Positions 43,473 to 51,413 of a stretch of 63,466 bases of DNA are shown here, in pieces. The position numbers and the translations under genes were made by a program. Each line of letters opens with the position of its first letter. Within the stretch, counting starts at the first letter, position 1. This DNA is from Clostridia bacterium. GTDB taxonomy: Bacteria > Bacillota > Clostridia > Oscillospirales > CAG-272. A model generated the notes under the pieces. It was not told the origin of the DNA. It did no database searches and saw only the letters and a program-made list of their open reading frames with translations. Location of the stretch: positions 1 through 63,466 of the forward strand of contig JAFUOH010000006.1 of assembly GCA_017482055.1 (NCBI GenBank), given 5' to 3'.

Positions 43473-45213
43473 ATGCTTTGTTATCGGTTTCGGTTATCGT
43501 TACCTTGACATCGTCGGGAAAATCATAGCCTGCGGGTGTGAGTCCCACAAATTCGATTTCCGTAAGATTTTCAAAATATCCGAAGGATGAGGCGTCGAAC
43601 TCGGTTGAGGTCAGTACCCATGGGTCAAGCACCTCTGCTGCGTCAAGGTAACTGATAAGTACGCTTCGCTCGCGCTCGGTGGCATGGGGGTCAAGCACAT
43701 ACAGACAGCCGTATTCCTCAAGCTTGGGATGGGTTAAAAGCATTTCCCGTCTTGCACGCTCGGTAAGCTCGGGGGCGTTTAAGTCATTGAGGCACAGAAA
43801 CGCCATGAATCTCTCATATATTTTGCCGTCGTTTGTGCGCTCCGAGTATTCCTTTACAGCGGGCAATATAACGCCTTCCGCATAGTCGTGCTGTATGAAC
43901 ATCGGAAGCGGGGAGGTGAAGCTATCGTCTCCGTTTACGGTAAACGTCGCCGCTATCTGTCCGTCGGACAGGGTCTTGGCTTCGACCTTGACGGTTGTGA
44001 TGCCGTCTACCATTTCGGTGGTTATATAGTCATCTGTATCAAGATCGTAGTACGCGCGCACCATTATATCAACGGGGGGAGTAAGCTCCATTGCGGAAGC
44101 AAGAGCTTGGGTCGTGATACCTGAGCAGGAGGAGAGCACTACGGTATTTACAAGTGCGGCGACAATGGTAAAAGCTATGACAAGAATAAGCGTAGGACGG
44201 TCTTTTTTAAAGTTTTTCATATTCGCGTATCTCCTTCTTAAAAAAGAGACTCCCGACGGCGGACTTACAAACAGTCCTCCGCCATACCCCTCGCGGCAGA
44301 TAAGTCTGCAGCCATCGGAGTATCGCTCCGCGAAATTCAGAATTGTACCCATGTAAAGAGAGCTTACGGAGCTGCCGTATTCCTTGACTACGCTGTAGTC
44401 GCAGGACAGCTCGCAGTCCTCCAGTACCGCACGGCGTACACGGTATGCGGTGGGATTGAACCAGTGTACCGAAGCTGCAAAAAAGCAGAACAGCCTTGCC
44501 AACATATCGAAGCGACGGATATGCGTGAGCTCATGGGTGAGCACACATTCAAGCTCGCGGTCACTCATGGTGAGACATTCGGACTCAATATAGAGTGTGG
44601 GACGGATGATACCTCCTACACAAGGTGAGGACAGCGAGTCAAGATCGAATATCCGCAATCTTATCGTGCGGCGGATGTTCATTCTGCGGCGCAGCTTATA
44701 AAGCATCCTGCCGATACGCTCGTCCGCACACGCGGAAGAATTGTGCTTCATCAGCGTGAGCGTGCGTATGTATTCGACAATGACACCGATAAAGTTGAAC
44801 AGCGCACCCGCAAGCCATAAAACGAACAGGACTGCGGACACCTCATCCACGTATTCCACGCTTGCCGCTATAATGCGGCGGAGCTTCATGACAATGGGAT
44901 TTTCGCTTTTGATAGGAGCTTCTCTGTCCGAGGACATCCTGTTATCTGCATTGGATTCTCCGATGGCATAACCGTGATACTGTTCGTCGGCGTATATCGC
45001 TTCGTCCGAGTGCTCACTGTATACAAACGGCTCGGTGAGCTCTGCAAGATCAATACGCAGAGGGAACACGGTTATGATAAGCAAAATTATCCAAAACGGA
45101 TACATTACGCCTTCGCGTCCGCGAAGCAGCGTACCGCGCAGCAAAAATGCCGCACCGCCGATAAGGCTGAACATAAGGGTCAACACAAGAATGCTTAACA
45201 TGAAGCTGAACAT
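43471..45213 (-). CDS. BlaR1/MecR1-like M56 membrane metallopeptidase
   Basis: 580 aa. Four N-terminal membrane helices with a zinc HExxH in VLTHELTHIRRFD, then one more helix near residue 360 (LILVIAFTIVAALVNTVVL) and a roughly 200-residue outer domain. The outer domain lacks the SxxK and KTG motifs of the beta-lactam sensor of true BlaR1, so the signal is something else. Paired with a BlaI-type repressor gene upstream; the expected role is signal-induced proteolysis that inactivates that repressor. Confidence 0.85.
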   Translation of the reverse strand: MFSFMLSILVLTLMFSLIGGAAFLLRGTLLRGREGVMYPFWIILLIITVFPLRIDLAELTEPFVYSEHSDEAIYADEQYHGYAIGESNADNRMSSDREAPIKSENPIVMKLRRIIAASVEYVDEVSAVLFVLWLAGALFNFIGVIVEYIRTLTLMKHNSSACADERIGRMLYKLRRRMNIRRTIRLRIFDLDSLSSPCVGGIIRPTLYIESECLTMSDRELECVLTHELTHIRRFDMLARLFCFFAASVHWFNPTAYRVRRAVLEDCELSCDYSVVKEYGSSVSSLYMGTILNFAERYSDGCRLICREGYGGGLFVSPPSGVSFLRRRYANMKNFKKDRPTLILVIAFTIVAALVNTVVLSSCSGITTQALASAMELTPPVDIMVRAYYDLDTDDYITTEMVDGITTVKVEAKTLSDGQIAATFTVNGDDSFTSPLPMFIQHDYAEGVILPAVKEYSERTNDGKIYERFMAFLCLNDLNAPELTERARREMLLTHPKLEEYGCLYVLDPHATERERSVLISYLDAAEVLDPWVLTSTEFDASSFGYFENLTEIEFVGLTPAGYDFPDDVKVTITETDNKA

Positions 45214-45228
45214 TGTGTCGCACCGCCT

Positions 45229-45636
45229 TTATTTGCTGTCGCTCTCGATTTCGCGGCGAAGCTCGGATATATCTTCTTCGCTGAGTATACCGTCGTTATA
45301 GAGCGCGCAGATAAGTCCCTTCGTGTTGTTTTTGTAGACGGTCGCCACAAAATCCGCCGCCGCCTTGCGCTTATATTCGCTCTCGTCGGCGAGAACAATT
45401 GCACAGTTGGCACGTCCGTGCTTTTCAAGACGGATGAAGCCTTTGTTTTGGAGTCTTGTGATAAGTGTCAGCACCGTTGTGAGCGCCAGGTGACCGATCT
45501 CCTCGGGATATGCCGCGATAAGGGCGCCTGCGTGGATGTCCTTGACGCCTTGACGGTCGAGATCCCAGATAAGCTGCATAATTTGTAATTCCGATTCGGG
45601 GAGCTTTGTAAAGTCTTTCTTGTTTCGATGTAACAT
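45229..45636 (-). CDS. BlaI/MecI/CopY-family repressor
   Basis: 135 aa. Winged helix with LPESELQIMQLIWDLDRQGVKD and ALTTVLTLITRLQNKGFIRLEKHGRA, typical of PF03965. The C-terminal helices would dimerise and contain the cleavage region. First gene of the pair, RBS GGAG. The dyad overlapping its -10 box fits autorepression. Confidence 0.92.
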   Translation of the reverse strand: MLHRNKKDFTKLPESELQIMQLIWDLDRQGVKDIHAGALIAAYPEEIGHLALTTVLTLITRLQNKGFIRLEKHGRANCAIVLADESEYKRKAAADFVATVYKNNTKGLICALYNDGILSEEDISELRREIESDSK

Positions 45637-45704
45637 AATCTATCTCCATTCCTTATCAGCCTGCACCGTGGGGATAAGGAGACCTACGGTACAGACTATG
45701 GTTT

Positions 45705-45729
45705 TAGTTTACAAGTCTATTATACACTA
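45705..45729. promoter_or_regulatory. Candidate BlaI-type operator
   Basis: On the minus strand TAGTGTA, 11 bases, then TAAACTA: an inverted repeat (TAGTnTA / TAnACTA) overlapping the -10 box. Positioned for autorepression of the BlaI-type gene. Confidence 0.55.
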
Positions 45730-45747
45730 ATATTCTACGATTGTCAA
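45719..45747 (-). promoter_or_regulatory. Consensus promoter of the BlaI/BlaR1-type pair
   Basis: Minus strand: -35 TTGACA (45747-45742), 17-base spacer, -10 TATAAT (45724-45719). Confidence 0.85.
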
Positions 45748-45787
45748 GTACGATTTTGAGAAAATCCCGCAAATTTTTCACTGAAGA

Positions 45788-46654
45788 TCACTCACGCCTG
45801 AAGGAGGTGGGAGTGTCACCCGTGGTCTGCTTGAACACGCGGGAAAAAATACCGGAGTCTCCGAAGCCGGCAGCGGCGGCGATATCCGCGATGGGCATCT
45901 CCGTGTCACGTAGAAGATTCATGGATTTGGCTATACGGAATTTGCGCACATATTCCACGGGAGTCATGGACATCACCGATTTGAATTGCTTTGTCAGATA
46001 ATCGGGTGAAAGTCCTGCCGCTTTTGCGATATCGATCGTGCTGATATCGCGCATATAGTTGTCCTCAATGTATTTAAGCGCGGCGTAAATGTATCCGCAG
46101 TAGCCTCTGCGGTCGCATTCACTGCTGTCTCCGCGGCTTTCATCGGATATCAAACGGGAGTATGTGACAAGGAAGCTAACAAGCATACTTTTTAATTTAA
46201 GCTCCCAACCGAGCTTCTTTTCCTGACGTTCGTTGATCATTGTACGCAAGAGATCCACAATCGCATGGCGTTCGCCGAGCTCGACGTTTACAATAGGCAG
46301 GGGCGCATTTTTAGACTTTTCGGGATTCCATTCTATACCGGGCAGCTTCATGACATCCTTGCTCATTTCACCGAGCTCATCAATATAGAAAAGTATATTG
46401 AATATATTCGTGTTGTACGCGGCGGTGTATGAGTGAACATTTCCCGGGTATATGGCAAAAAGGTCGCCGCTTGTAAGTATTGACGTTGCGCCGTTGTGGG
46501 AATGGAGCGAAAAGCCGTCGAGTACATAAACAAACTCGAAAAAGGGATGTGTGTGATTCCAGAATTTGCCTTGGTGTGTACCACGGTGCACGATAATCTT
46601 TACGGTATTCGGTTCAAAATACGGTCGGTCGCTTAATACTTCGATATTTTGCAT
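45788..46654 (-). CDS. AraC-family transcriptional regulator
   Basis: 288 aa from ATG 46654 (GGGGGAA upstream). Cupin sensor with WNHTHPFFEFVYVLDGFSLHSHNG and C-terminal AraC domain (STIDIAKAAGLSPDYLTKQFKSVMSMTPVEYVR; IADIAAAAGFGDSGIFSRVFKQTTGDTPTSFRR). Own promoter at 46697-46725. No adjacent target gene in the same direction, so it may act elsewhere. Confidence 0.9.
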   Translation of the reverse strand: MQNIEVLSDRPYFEPNTVKIIVHRGTHQGKFWNHTHPFFEFVYVLDGFSLHSHNGATSILTSGDLFAIYPGNVHSYTAAYNTNIFNILFYIDELGEMSKDVMKLPGIEWNPEKSKNAPLPIVNVELGERHAIVDLLRTMINERQEKKLGWELKLKSMLVSFLVTYSRLISDESRGDSSECDRRGYCGYIYAALKYIEDNYMRDISTIDIAKAAGLSPDYLTKQFKSVMSMTPVEYVRKFRIAKSMNLLRDTEMPIADIAAAAGFGDSGIFSRVFKQTTGDTPTSFRRE

Positions 46655-46696
46655 CTTGTTCCCCCGTCGGTATATAGGTTTGTGCTGTTTACTTTT

Positions 46697-46725
46697 ATTA
46701 TACATCATTTTCCTGTGAAATGCAA
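46697..46725 (-). promoter_or_regulatory. Sigma-A-type promoter of the AraC gene
   Basis: Minus strand: -35 TTGCAT (46725-46720), 17-base spacer, -10 TATAAT (46702-46697). Confidence 0.65.
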
Positions 46726-46768
46726 GTGCTTTTTGTGTTTGCGGGTGCTTGAGTGAAGGTTTTCAGGG

Positions 46769-46797
46769 TTGATTTTTCGGAAAAATTGTGTTACAAT
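46769..46797 (+). promoter_or_regulatory. Sigma-A-type promoter of paralogue 4
   Basis: -35 TTGATT at 46769-46774, 17-base spacer, -10 TACAAT at 46792-46797. Unlike the promoters of paralogues 1 and 3-2, it has no 0A box about 65 bases upstream. Confidence 0.65.
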
Positions 46798-46853
46798 TAT
46801 ACTGCGGTAGTTTGTTTGCGCGCAAAACATTAATTGGTTTAACGGAGACACTT

Positions 46854-47246
46854 ATGTACAGTTATGAACTGCTTTATAAAAAAGAGCCTACCCTCGATGA
46901 GAGCATATTAAAGCTGCTTGAGGAAATGTCTGTACCCGGAAAGCTCAAGGGGCACAAGTATCTTGCGGCGGCAATACGTATAGCTGTAGACGAACCCGAA
47001 ACGGTATCTGCTGTGACAAAAATGATATATCCGCGCATTGCCGAGGCTTATGATACCAATGTTGCGTGTGTTGAAAGCGCGATTCGCACGGCTATAACCA
47101 AAGCGTGGTATATGGGTGACATGGCGCTGCAGTATGAGCTGTTCGGTCACACGGTGCGCTTTATGAGCGGCAGACCCGGCGAGGCTGAGTTTATCGCGAT
47201 ACTGGCGCAGCACTTGAGAACGGAAAGACAGCTTGGGAGGCACTAA
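46854..47246 (+). CDS. Stand-alone Spo0A C-terminal-domain protein (paralogue 4)
   Basis: 130 aa from ATG 46854 (CGGAG upstream); an in-frame alternative start at 46788 lies inside the promoter. EMSVPGKLKGHKYLAAAIRIAV, then CVESAIRTAITKAW at the recognition helix and PGEAEFIAILAQHLRTE. Where Spo0A and paralogues 1-3 have Glu-Arg in that helix, this one has Glu-Ser, so DNA specificity may differ. It directly precedes spo0A, separated by a terminator. Confidence 0.85.
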   Translation: MYSYELLYKKEPTLDESILKLLEEMSVPGKLKGHKYLAAAIRIAVDEPETVSAVTKMIYPRIAEAYDTNVACVESAIRTAITKAWYMGDMALQYELFGHTVRFMSGRPGEAEFIAILAQHLRTERQLGRH

Positions 47247-47267
47247 CGTCGATTTATAAACAGAATA

Positions 47268-47330
47268 AGGGCTGCTGTGTTAAGCGTATATGCGCCTAAC
47301 GCGGCAGCCCCTTTTATATTTTTTTTATGG
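47268..47330 (+). terminator. Intrinsic terminator
   Basis: GGGCTGCTGTGTTAAGCG pairs with the imperfect complement ending CGGCAGCCCC, followed by TTTTATATTTTTTTT. It lies between paralogue 4 and spo0A. Confidence 0.85.
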
Positions 47331-47360
47331 TCTTGCAGCGTTCAGCTTTTTCGAGTATAA

Positions 47361-47402
47361 TTGACAAGCAGCTGTCAAAAATATCCAAATAATTATGTCA
47401 AA
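47361..47402 (+). promoter_or_regulatory. 0A-like boxes upstream of spo0A
   Basis: TGTCAAA at 47373-47379 and again at 47396-47402 each match the 0A box TGTCGAA at six of seven positions, 23 bp apart. The first also forms an inverted repeat with TTGACA at 47361-47366. Autoregulation of spo0A through such boxes is known in Bacillus; here it is inferred. Confidence 0.45.
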
Positions 47403-47430
47403 GTTTGGAGGATTCGATATGAGAAAAGTA

Positions 47431-47459
47431 TTGCTTTTTCTGAGAAAATATGGTAAAAT
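47431..47459 (+). promoter_or_regulatory. Candidate sigma-A promoter of spo0A
   Basis: -35 TTGCTT at 47431-47436, 17-base spacer, -10 TAAAAT at 47454-47459. I found no convincing sigma-H promoter. Confidence 0.6.
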
Positions 47460-47520
47460 ATAGTAGCAATGACAATTACCGCCGAAGAGTGCGGAAATAC
47501 TTATTTTTTAGGAGGACACG

Positions 47521-48351
47521 ATGATTACGGAAAAACAAAGCAGGCTTTTGGTTTGCGGTGCGGACACTGAAAGAAGAAGGGAAATGTCGTCCCTGCTTGA
47601 GCGGATCGGATTTGCGGCGGTGGACGAGTCCCGCGATGCTCATGAAACAGAGCGGCTGCTTTGCGAGCGGCAATATTCACTTGTGGTCTGTGACAGCTCG
47701 ATCGCAGGTGCTGAAGCCATGCAGCTTGCTTACAATGAGAGCAGGCGACATGACGGAGGTATGCGTTCCACGGTGTTTTTATTTATCGGAGAGCATAACT
47801 ACGAGGATGTTCTCCGCGAGGTATGCCTTATGACGGACACAAATTATCTTATCCGACCGTTTTCCATACCTGAATTCTGCGACGCAGTGTTCGGCGCGTT
47901 ATCGGGACGGCGGGGAATAGGTGAGGCTTCAACATCCGAAAGGCGCAGGAGCGCGGTGAGCGAAACGATATCGACGAGCTCCGCCGAAGCGCTTGCGGAT
48001 GAGCCGCTTGAAATGCAGATCACGACCATCCTCCATAATCTCGGAATCCCCGCACATATCAAGGGCTTTACTTATCTGCGCTGTGCAATCAGCATGACTG
48101 TTGCAGACCCCGATATGATAAACTACGTTACAAAATCTCTTTATCCCAGCGTGGCAAAAGTATATAACACCACGACCTCCCGCGTGGAACGCGCCATACG
48201 CCATGCCATAGAGGTGGCATGGGACAGAGGTGAGCTGGAAACGCTCAACCGCTATTTCGGCTACACCATCAGCCGTCAGCGCGGCAAGCCTACCAACAGC
48301 GAGTTTATCGCCATGATCTCGGACAAGCTGAGGCTTGGTGTGGGGATGTAA
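47521..48351 (+). CDS. spo0A: Spo0A with a degenerate receiver domain
   Basis: 276 aa. The C-terminal DNA-binding domain (about 163-274) is close to canonical Spo0[50 protein letters not shown]. The N-terminal receiver (5-125) is poor. A plausible phospho-acceptor Asp58 (YSLVVCDSS) and one acidic residue (Asp15) remain, but the switch Thr is Ile89 (VFLFIGEHN) and the invariant Lys of LKPF is Arg112 (IRPF). RBS AGGAGG. It is not beside spoIVB, its usual neighbour. Whether it is still phosphorylated is open. Confidence 0.88.
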   Translation: MITEKQSRLLVCGADTERRREMSSLLERIGFAAVDESRDAHETERLLCERQYSLVVCDSSIAGAEAMQLAYNESRRHDGGMRSTVFLFIGEHNYEDVLREVCLMTDTNYLIRPFSIPEFCDAVFGALSGRRGIGEASTSERRRSAVSETISTSSAEALADEPLEMQITTILHNLGIPAHIKGFTYLRCAISMTVADPDMINYVTKSLYPSVAKVYNTTTSRVERAIRHAIEVAWDRGELETLNRYFGYTISRQRGKPTNSEFIAMISDKLRLGVGM

Positions 48352-48373
48352 TCAATACGTCGTTCGTACACAA

Positions 48374-48411
48374 AAAGCGACCATCGCAAAACAGTTTGCG
48401 GTGGTCGCTTT
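48374..48411. terminator. Bidirectional terminator between spo0A and tpiA
   Basis: AAAGCGACCATCGCAAA at 48374-48390 with TTTGCGGTGGTCGCTTT at 48395-48411; one mismatch, loop ACAG. Confidence 0.85.
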
Positions 48412-48437
48412 GGTTATGCTTGGTGATCGCAGTACGC

Positions 48438-49205
48438 TTACTGAGCCGCGTCAACGATAGCGGTGAACTTGTCGGTCTTGAGCGATGCGCCGCCGATGAG
48501 ACCGCCGTCCACGTTTACTTTGGAGAGAAGCTCGGCAGCGTTGCCGTCATTCATGGAGCCGCCGTACTGTACGGTAACTGCCTCTGCGGCATCTCCGCCG
48601 AACATCTCGGCGATTGCCGCGCGAACGTAGCCGTTACCCTCATCTGCCTGATCAGCGGTAGCGGTAACACCGGTGCCGATAGCCCATACAGGCTCATATG
48701 CAACAATGATGTTCTTAAGCTGCTCCTTTGCAACGTTTGTCAGAGCCATCTTGGTCTGGAATTTGAGCAGGGTCTCGGTGTAGCCGAGCTCTCTCTGTTC
48801 AAGAGTTTCGCCTACGCAAACGATAGCGGTAAGACCTGCATTAACTGCCGCGAGAGTGCGGAGATTAACGGTCTGATCGGTCTCGCCGAAGTACTGACGG
48901 CGCTCGGAGTGACCGATAACGACGTACTTAACGCCTGCTGCGGTCAGCATCTCTGCGGAAAGCTCGCCGGTGTACGCGCCGGAAGCCTTGAAATGTACGT
49001 TCTGCGCACCGACCTTGATGTTGGTGCCCTTGGTAGCCTCAACAGCCGCCGCAATGTCAACTGCGGGTACGCAGAGAACGATGTCGCATTCATCCTTGCC
49101 TGCTACCATGGGAGCGAGCTCCTTCATGAATGCGGTAGTAGCTTCGGGAGTCATATTCATTTTCCAGTTACCTGCGATAACCGTCTTTCTTGTAGCCTTG
49201 TTCAT
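48438..49205 (-). CDS. tpiA: Triosephosphate isomerase
   Basis: 255 aa from ATG 49205 (AAAGGAA upstream; the in-frame start at 49223 is less likely). AGNWKMN holds the catalytic Lys, GHSERRQYFGE the His, AYEPVWAIGTG the Glu, and YGGSMNDGNA the phosphate loop. Interconverts DHAP and GAP in glycolysis. Downstream of pgk on the same strand, with a palindromic repeat between. Confidence 0.97.
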   Translation of the reverse strand: MNKATRKTVIAGNWKMNMTPEATTAFMKELAPMVAGKDECDIVLCVPAVDIAAAVEATKGTNIKVGAQNVHFKASGAYTGELSAEMLTAAGVKYVVIGHSERRQYFGETDQTVNLRTLAAVNAGLTAIVCVGETLEQRELGYTETLLKFQTKMALTNVAKEQLKNIIVAYEPVWAIGTGVTATADQADEGNGYVRAAIAEMFGGDAAEAVTVQYGGSMNDGNAAELLSKVNVDGGLIGGASLKTDKFTAIVDAAQ

Positions 49206-49242
49206 TTTTATGTTTCCTTTCAAATTAAATTATTCGTGTATA

Positions 49243-49318
49243 ACGGGAGGCGAAACGCCTCCCCTACAAGATCATGCGGCTTTGCACACTCCGTAGGGGA
49301 GGGGTCTCCCCTCCCGCC
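49243..49318. repeat. Double palindrome of the GTAGGGG type, copy 3
   Basis: Two hairpins: GGGAGGCG with CGCCTCCC near 49245-49263, and GGGGAGGGG with CCCCTCCC near 49297-49314. The outer ends CGGGAGG and CCTCCCG are also complementary, as are the inner CCCCTAC and GTAGGGG. It lies between pgk and tpiA and may be a miniature mobile-type repeat. Confidence 0.6.
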
Positions 49319-49331
49319 GAAAATCCTCAAA

Positions 49332-50627
49332 TTATTCCTTTTCGTTAAGGCAAGCAATGCCGGGAAGCTCGAGACCCTCGAGGAATTCGAGCGAAGCTCC
49401 GCCGCCGGTGGAAACGTGAGTCATCTTGTCAGCGTAGCCGAGAGTTTCAACAGCCGCTGCGGAGTCACCGCCGCCGATAATGGAGATAGCGCCGGACTCT
49501 GCAATAGCCTTAGCTACAGAGCGAGTACCGGATGCGAAGTTTTCCCACTCGGAAACGCCCATAGGACCGTTCCAGATAACGGTGCCTGCGCCGATAAGGG
49601 ACTTAGCGAAGAGCTCTTCGGTCTTGTCACCGATGTCGAGACCCATCCAGCCGTCCGGAATGGAATCGCTGTAGATTCTCATGCAAACGGTGTCTTCCTT
49701 GTACTCACGACCGATTCTGTTGTCAACGGGGAGGAGGAAGTTTACGCCCTTTTCAGCCGCTCTTGCCATAAGATCCTTAGCGAGGTCAACCTTGTCGTTC
49801 TCGCAGATGGAAGTACCGATGGGGTTGCCGAGAGCCTTGAAGAAGGTGTAAGCCATACCGCCGCCGATGATAATGGTGTCGCACTTGTTGAGCAGGTTGT
49901 TGATAACGCCGATCTTGTCGGAAACCTTTGCGCCGCCGAGGATTGCAATGAAGGGGCGTACCGGATCCTCAAGTGCCTTACCCATAACCTCGATCTCCTT
50001 CTGGATGAGGTAGCCGCAAACTGCGGTGTCAAGGTAATCTGCAACGCCTGCGGTGGAAGCATGAGCTCTGTGAGCGGTACCGAAAGCATCGTTTACATAG
50101 ATATCAGCGAGGCTTGCGAGAGCCTTTGCGAACTCGGGCTCGTTCTTCTCCTCGGCTGCGTGGAAACGAACGTTTTCGAGAAGGAGGACTTCGCCGTTCT
50201 TAAGAGCGGCAGCCTTAGCCTGAGCGTCGGGACCAACAACGTCCTTTGCGAGAGTTACGTTGATGCCCTTCTTGATGAGATCGTCGGCAACGATCTTGAG
50301 GGAGAGCTTTGTGATATCGCCCTTACCTTTTTCGAGAGCAGCTGCCTTTGCAGCCTCCTGCTCCTCAGCGGGAAGTGCTTCGATCTTCTTCTTTTCCTTC
50401 TTATCGAGCTTTAATTCAGCATCGAGAACATTGTGAGGTCTGCCCATGTGAGAGCAAAGGATAACCTTCGCGCCGTTGTCAACGAGATACTTGATGGTCT
50501 TCATAGCGCCGACGATACGCTTGTCATCGGTAATAACGCCATCCTTAACGGGTACGTTGAAATCGCAGCGGCAGAGTACTCTCTTACCGGTAACCACGAT
50601 ATCTTCTACTGATTTCTTGTTGTACAT
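49332..50627 (-). CDS. pgk: Phosphoglycerate kinase with a charged insertion
   Basis: 431 aa; typical PGKs have about 395. [39 protein letters not shown] and [10 protein letters not shown] are family motifs. Residues about 65-105, between SHMGRP and [10 protein letters not shown], hold an additional segment rich in Lys, Glu and Ala ([20 protein letters not shown]), probably a helical hairpin on the N domain. Makes ATP from 1,3-bisphosphoglycerate. First gene of a pgk-tpiA unit. Confidence 0.96.
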   Translation of the reverse strand: MYNKKSVEDIVVTGKRVLCRCDFNVPVKDGVITDDKRIVGAMKTIKYLVDNGAKVILCSHMGRPHNVLDAELKLDKKEKKKIEALPAEEQEAAKAAALEKGKGDITKLSLKIVADDLIKKGINVTLAKDVVGPDAQAKAAALKNGEVLLLENVRFHAAEEKNEPEFAKALASLADIYVNDAFGTAHRAHASTAGVADYLDTAVCGYLIQKEIEVMGKALEDPVRPFIAILGGAKVSDKIGVINNLLNKCDTIIIGGGMAYTFFKALGNPIGTSICENDKVDLAKDLMARAAEKGVNFLLPVDNRIGREYKEDTVCMRIYSDSIPDGWMGLDIGDKTEELFAKSLIGAGTVIWNGPMGVSEWENFASGTRSVAKAIAESGAISIIGGGDSAAAVETLGYADKMTHVSTGGGASLEFLEGLELPGIACLNEKE

Positions 50628-50697
50628 TTATTTTCACCTCTATAAAAAATTTTTCCAAACTTGATGATCATGGTGTTTATACACCACAATCAAAAAT

Positions 50698-50726
50698 ATT
50701 TTACCACATTTATGAAATTTTATCAA
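50698..50726 (-). promoter_or_regulatory. Sigma-A-type promoter of pgk
   Basis: Minus strand: -35 TTGATA (50726-50721), 17-base spacer, -10 TAAAAT (50703-50698). A small hairpin, GGTGT with ACACC at 50672-50685, lies in the leader. Confidence 0.6.
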
Positions 50727-50889
50727 CATAAATTTGTGAAATTATCGTCAAGTTCAAAAGATTTTCGGTTTAGCACAATTTTCGAGGTGTTATCTTGGAT
50801 GCCTATGTGTATTTTGACATTGGATGCAGAGTATGGAAACTCTCCAAAAAATAAAATTTGCCTGAAACTACATATCTACCGTTGAACGC

Positions 50890-51359
50890 GGTGCATCATT
50901 CCCACGGTGTGAAAAGCCGATAATGATCATGAATGGTCCGGAGACTTCGGCGGATGCCATTTTTGGCGATGTGGTTGAGCATTCTTCGGAGTACCGAGCC
51001 TCGGTGTTGATATGATTGCCGCAGAAAAGGTGCTTGAACTGCAAAATCTGTACCCGCATATCTCATTGGAAGCGGCGATACCCTGTTACACACAGATGGC
51101 ACGGTGGTCAAAGGAACAAAGGACACGGTATTTTGATATTTTGGAGCTGTGCGACAAGAAAACACGGGTTGGAAAAGAATATACGCCTGACTGCATGAGG
51201 AAGCGAAATGAGTATATGGTCGATAGTTCGGATATAGTCATGGCTGTCTGGGACGGAAAACCGGGCGGCACACACCAAACCGTTCAATATGCGCTCGAAA
51301 AGAAAAAGGCGATTGTTTTCATAAATGCAAACGATCTGTCTGTAGTTTACAGATTCTGA
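50890..51359 (+). pseudogene. Decayed SLOG/YpsA-like (DUF1273) gene
   Basis: The open frame from ATG 51012 gives 115 aa that match only the second half of DUF1273-type Rossmann proteins: AAIPCYTQMARWSKEQRTRY, EYTPDCMRKRNEYMVDSSDIVMAVWDGKPGGT. Upstream in the same frame, LGVDMIAAEKVLELQ shows homology continuing before the ATG, until a TGA near 50970. The expected N-terminal CxxTGHRP segment seems present only in pieces in other frames (TGCATCATT around 50892). I read it as a gene broken by frameshifts and stops. 50727-50890 shows no gene. Confidence 0.6.
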
Positions 51360-51361
51360 TA

Positions 51362-51411
51362 AAACAGGGCTGCTGCATTACAACCGAGTTAATGCAGCAG
51401 CCCTGTTTCCT
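51362..51411. terminator. Bidirectional terminator
   Basis: An 18-bp perfect stem, 51362-51379 with 51391-51408. It lies between the SLOG relic (+) and uppP (-). Confidence 0.85.
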
Positions 51412-51413
51412 AT

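Noticed and set aside
36955-46654. Genomic island or phage insertion around the glycosidase genes
   Set aside because: No integrase, transposase, tRNA end or phage gene is present, and I saw no marked composition change.
47419-47463. 14-codon ORF (MRKVLLFLRKYGKI) with GGAGG upstream, before spo0A
   Set aside because: It overlaps the likely -35 and -10 boxes of spo0A, so it would be upstream of that transcript; probably coincidence.
48396-50414. 672-codon open frame on the plus strand across tpiA and pgk
   Set aside because: It is entirely antisense to two certain glycolytic genes, has no RBS or family similarity, and reflects their codon bias.
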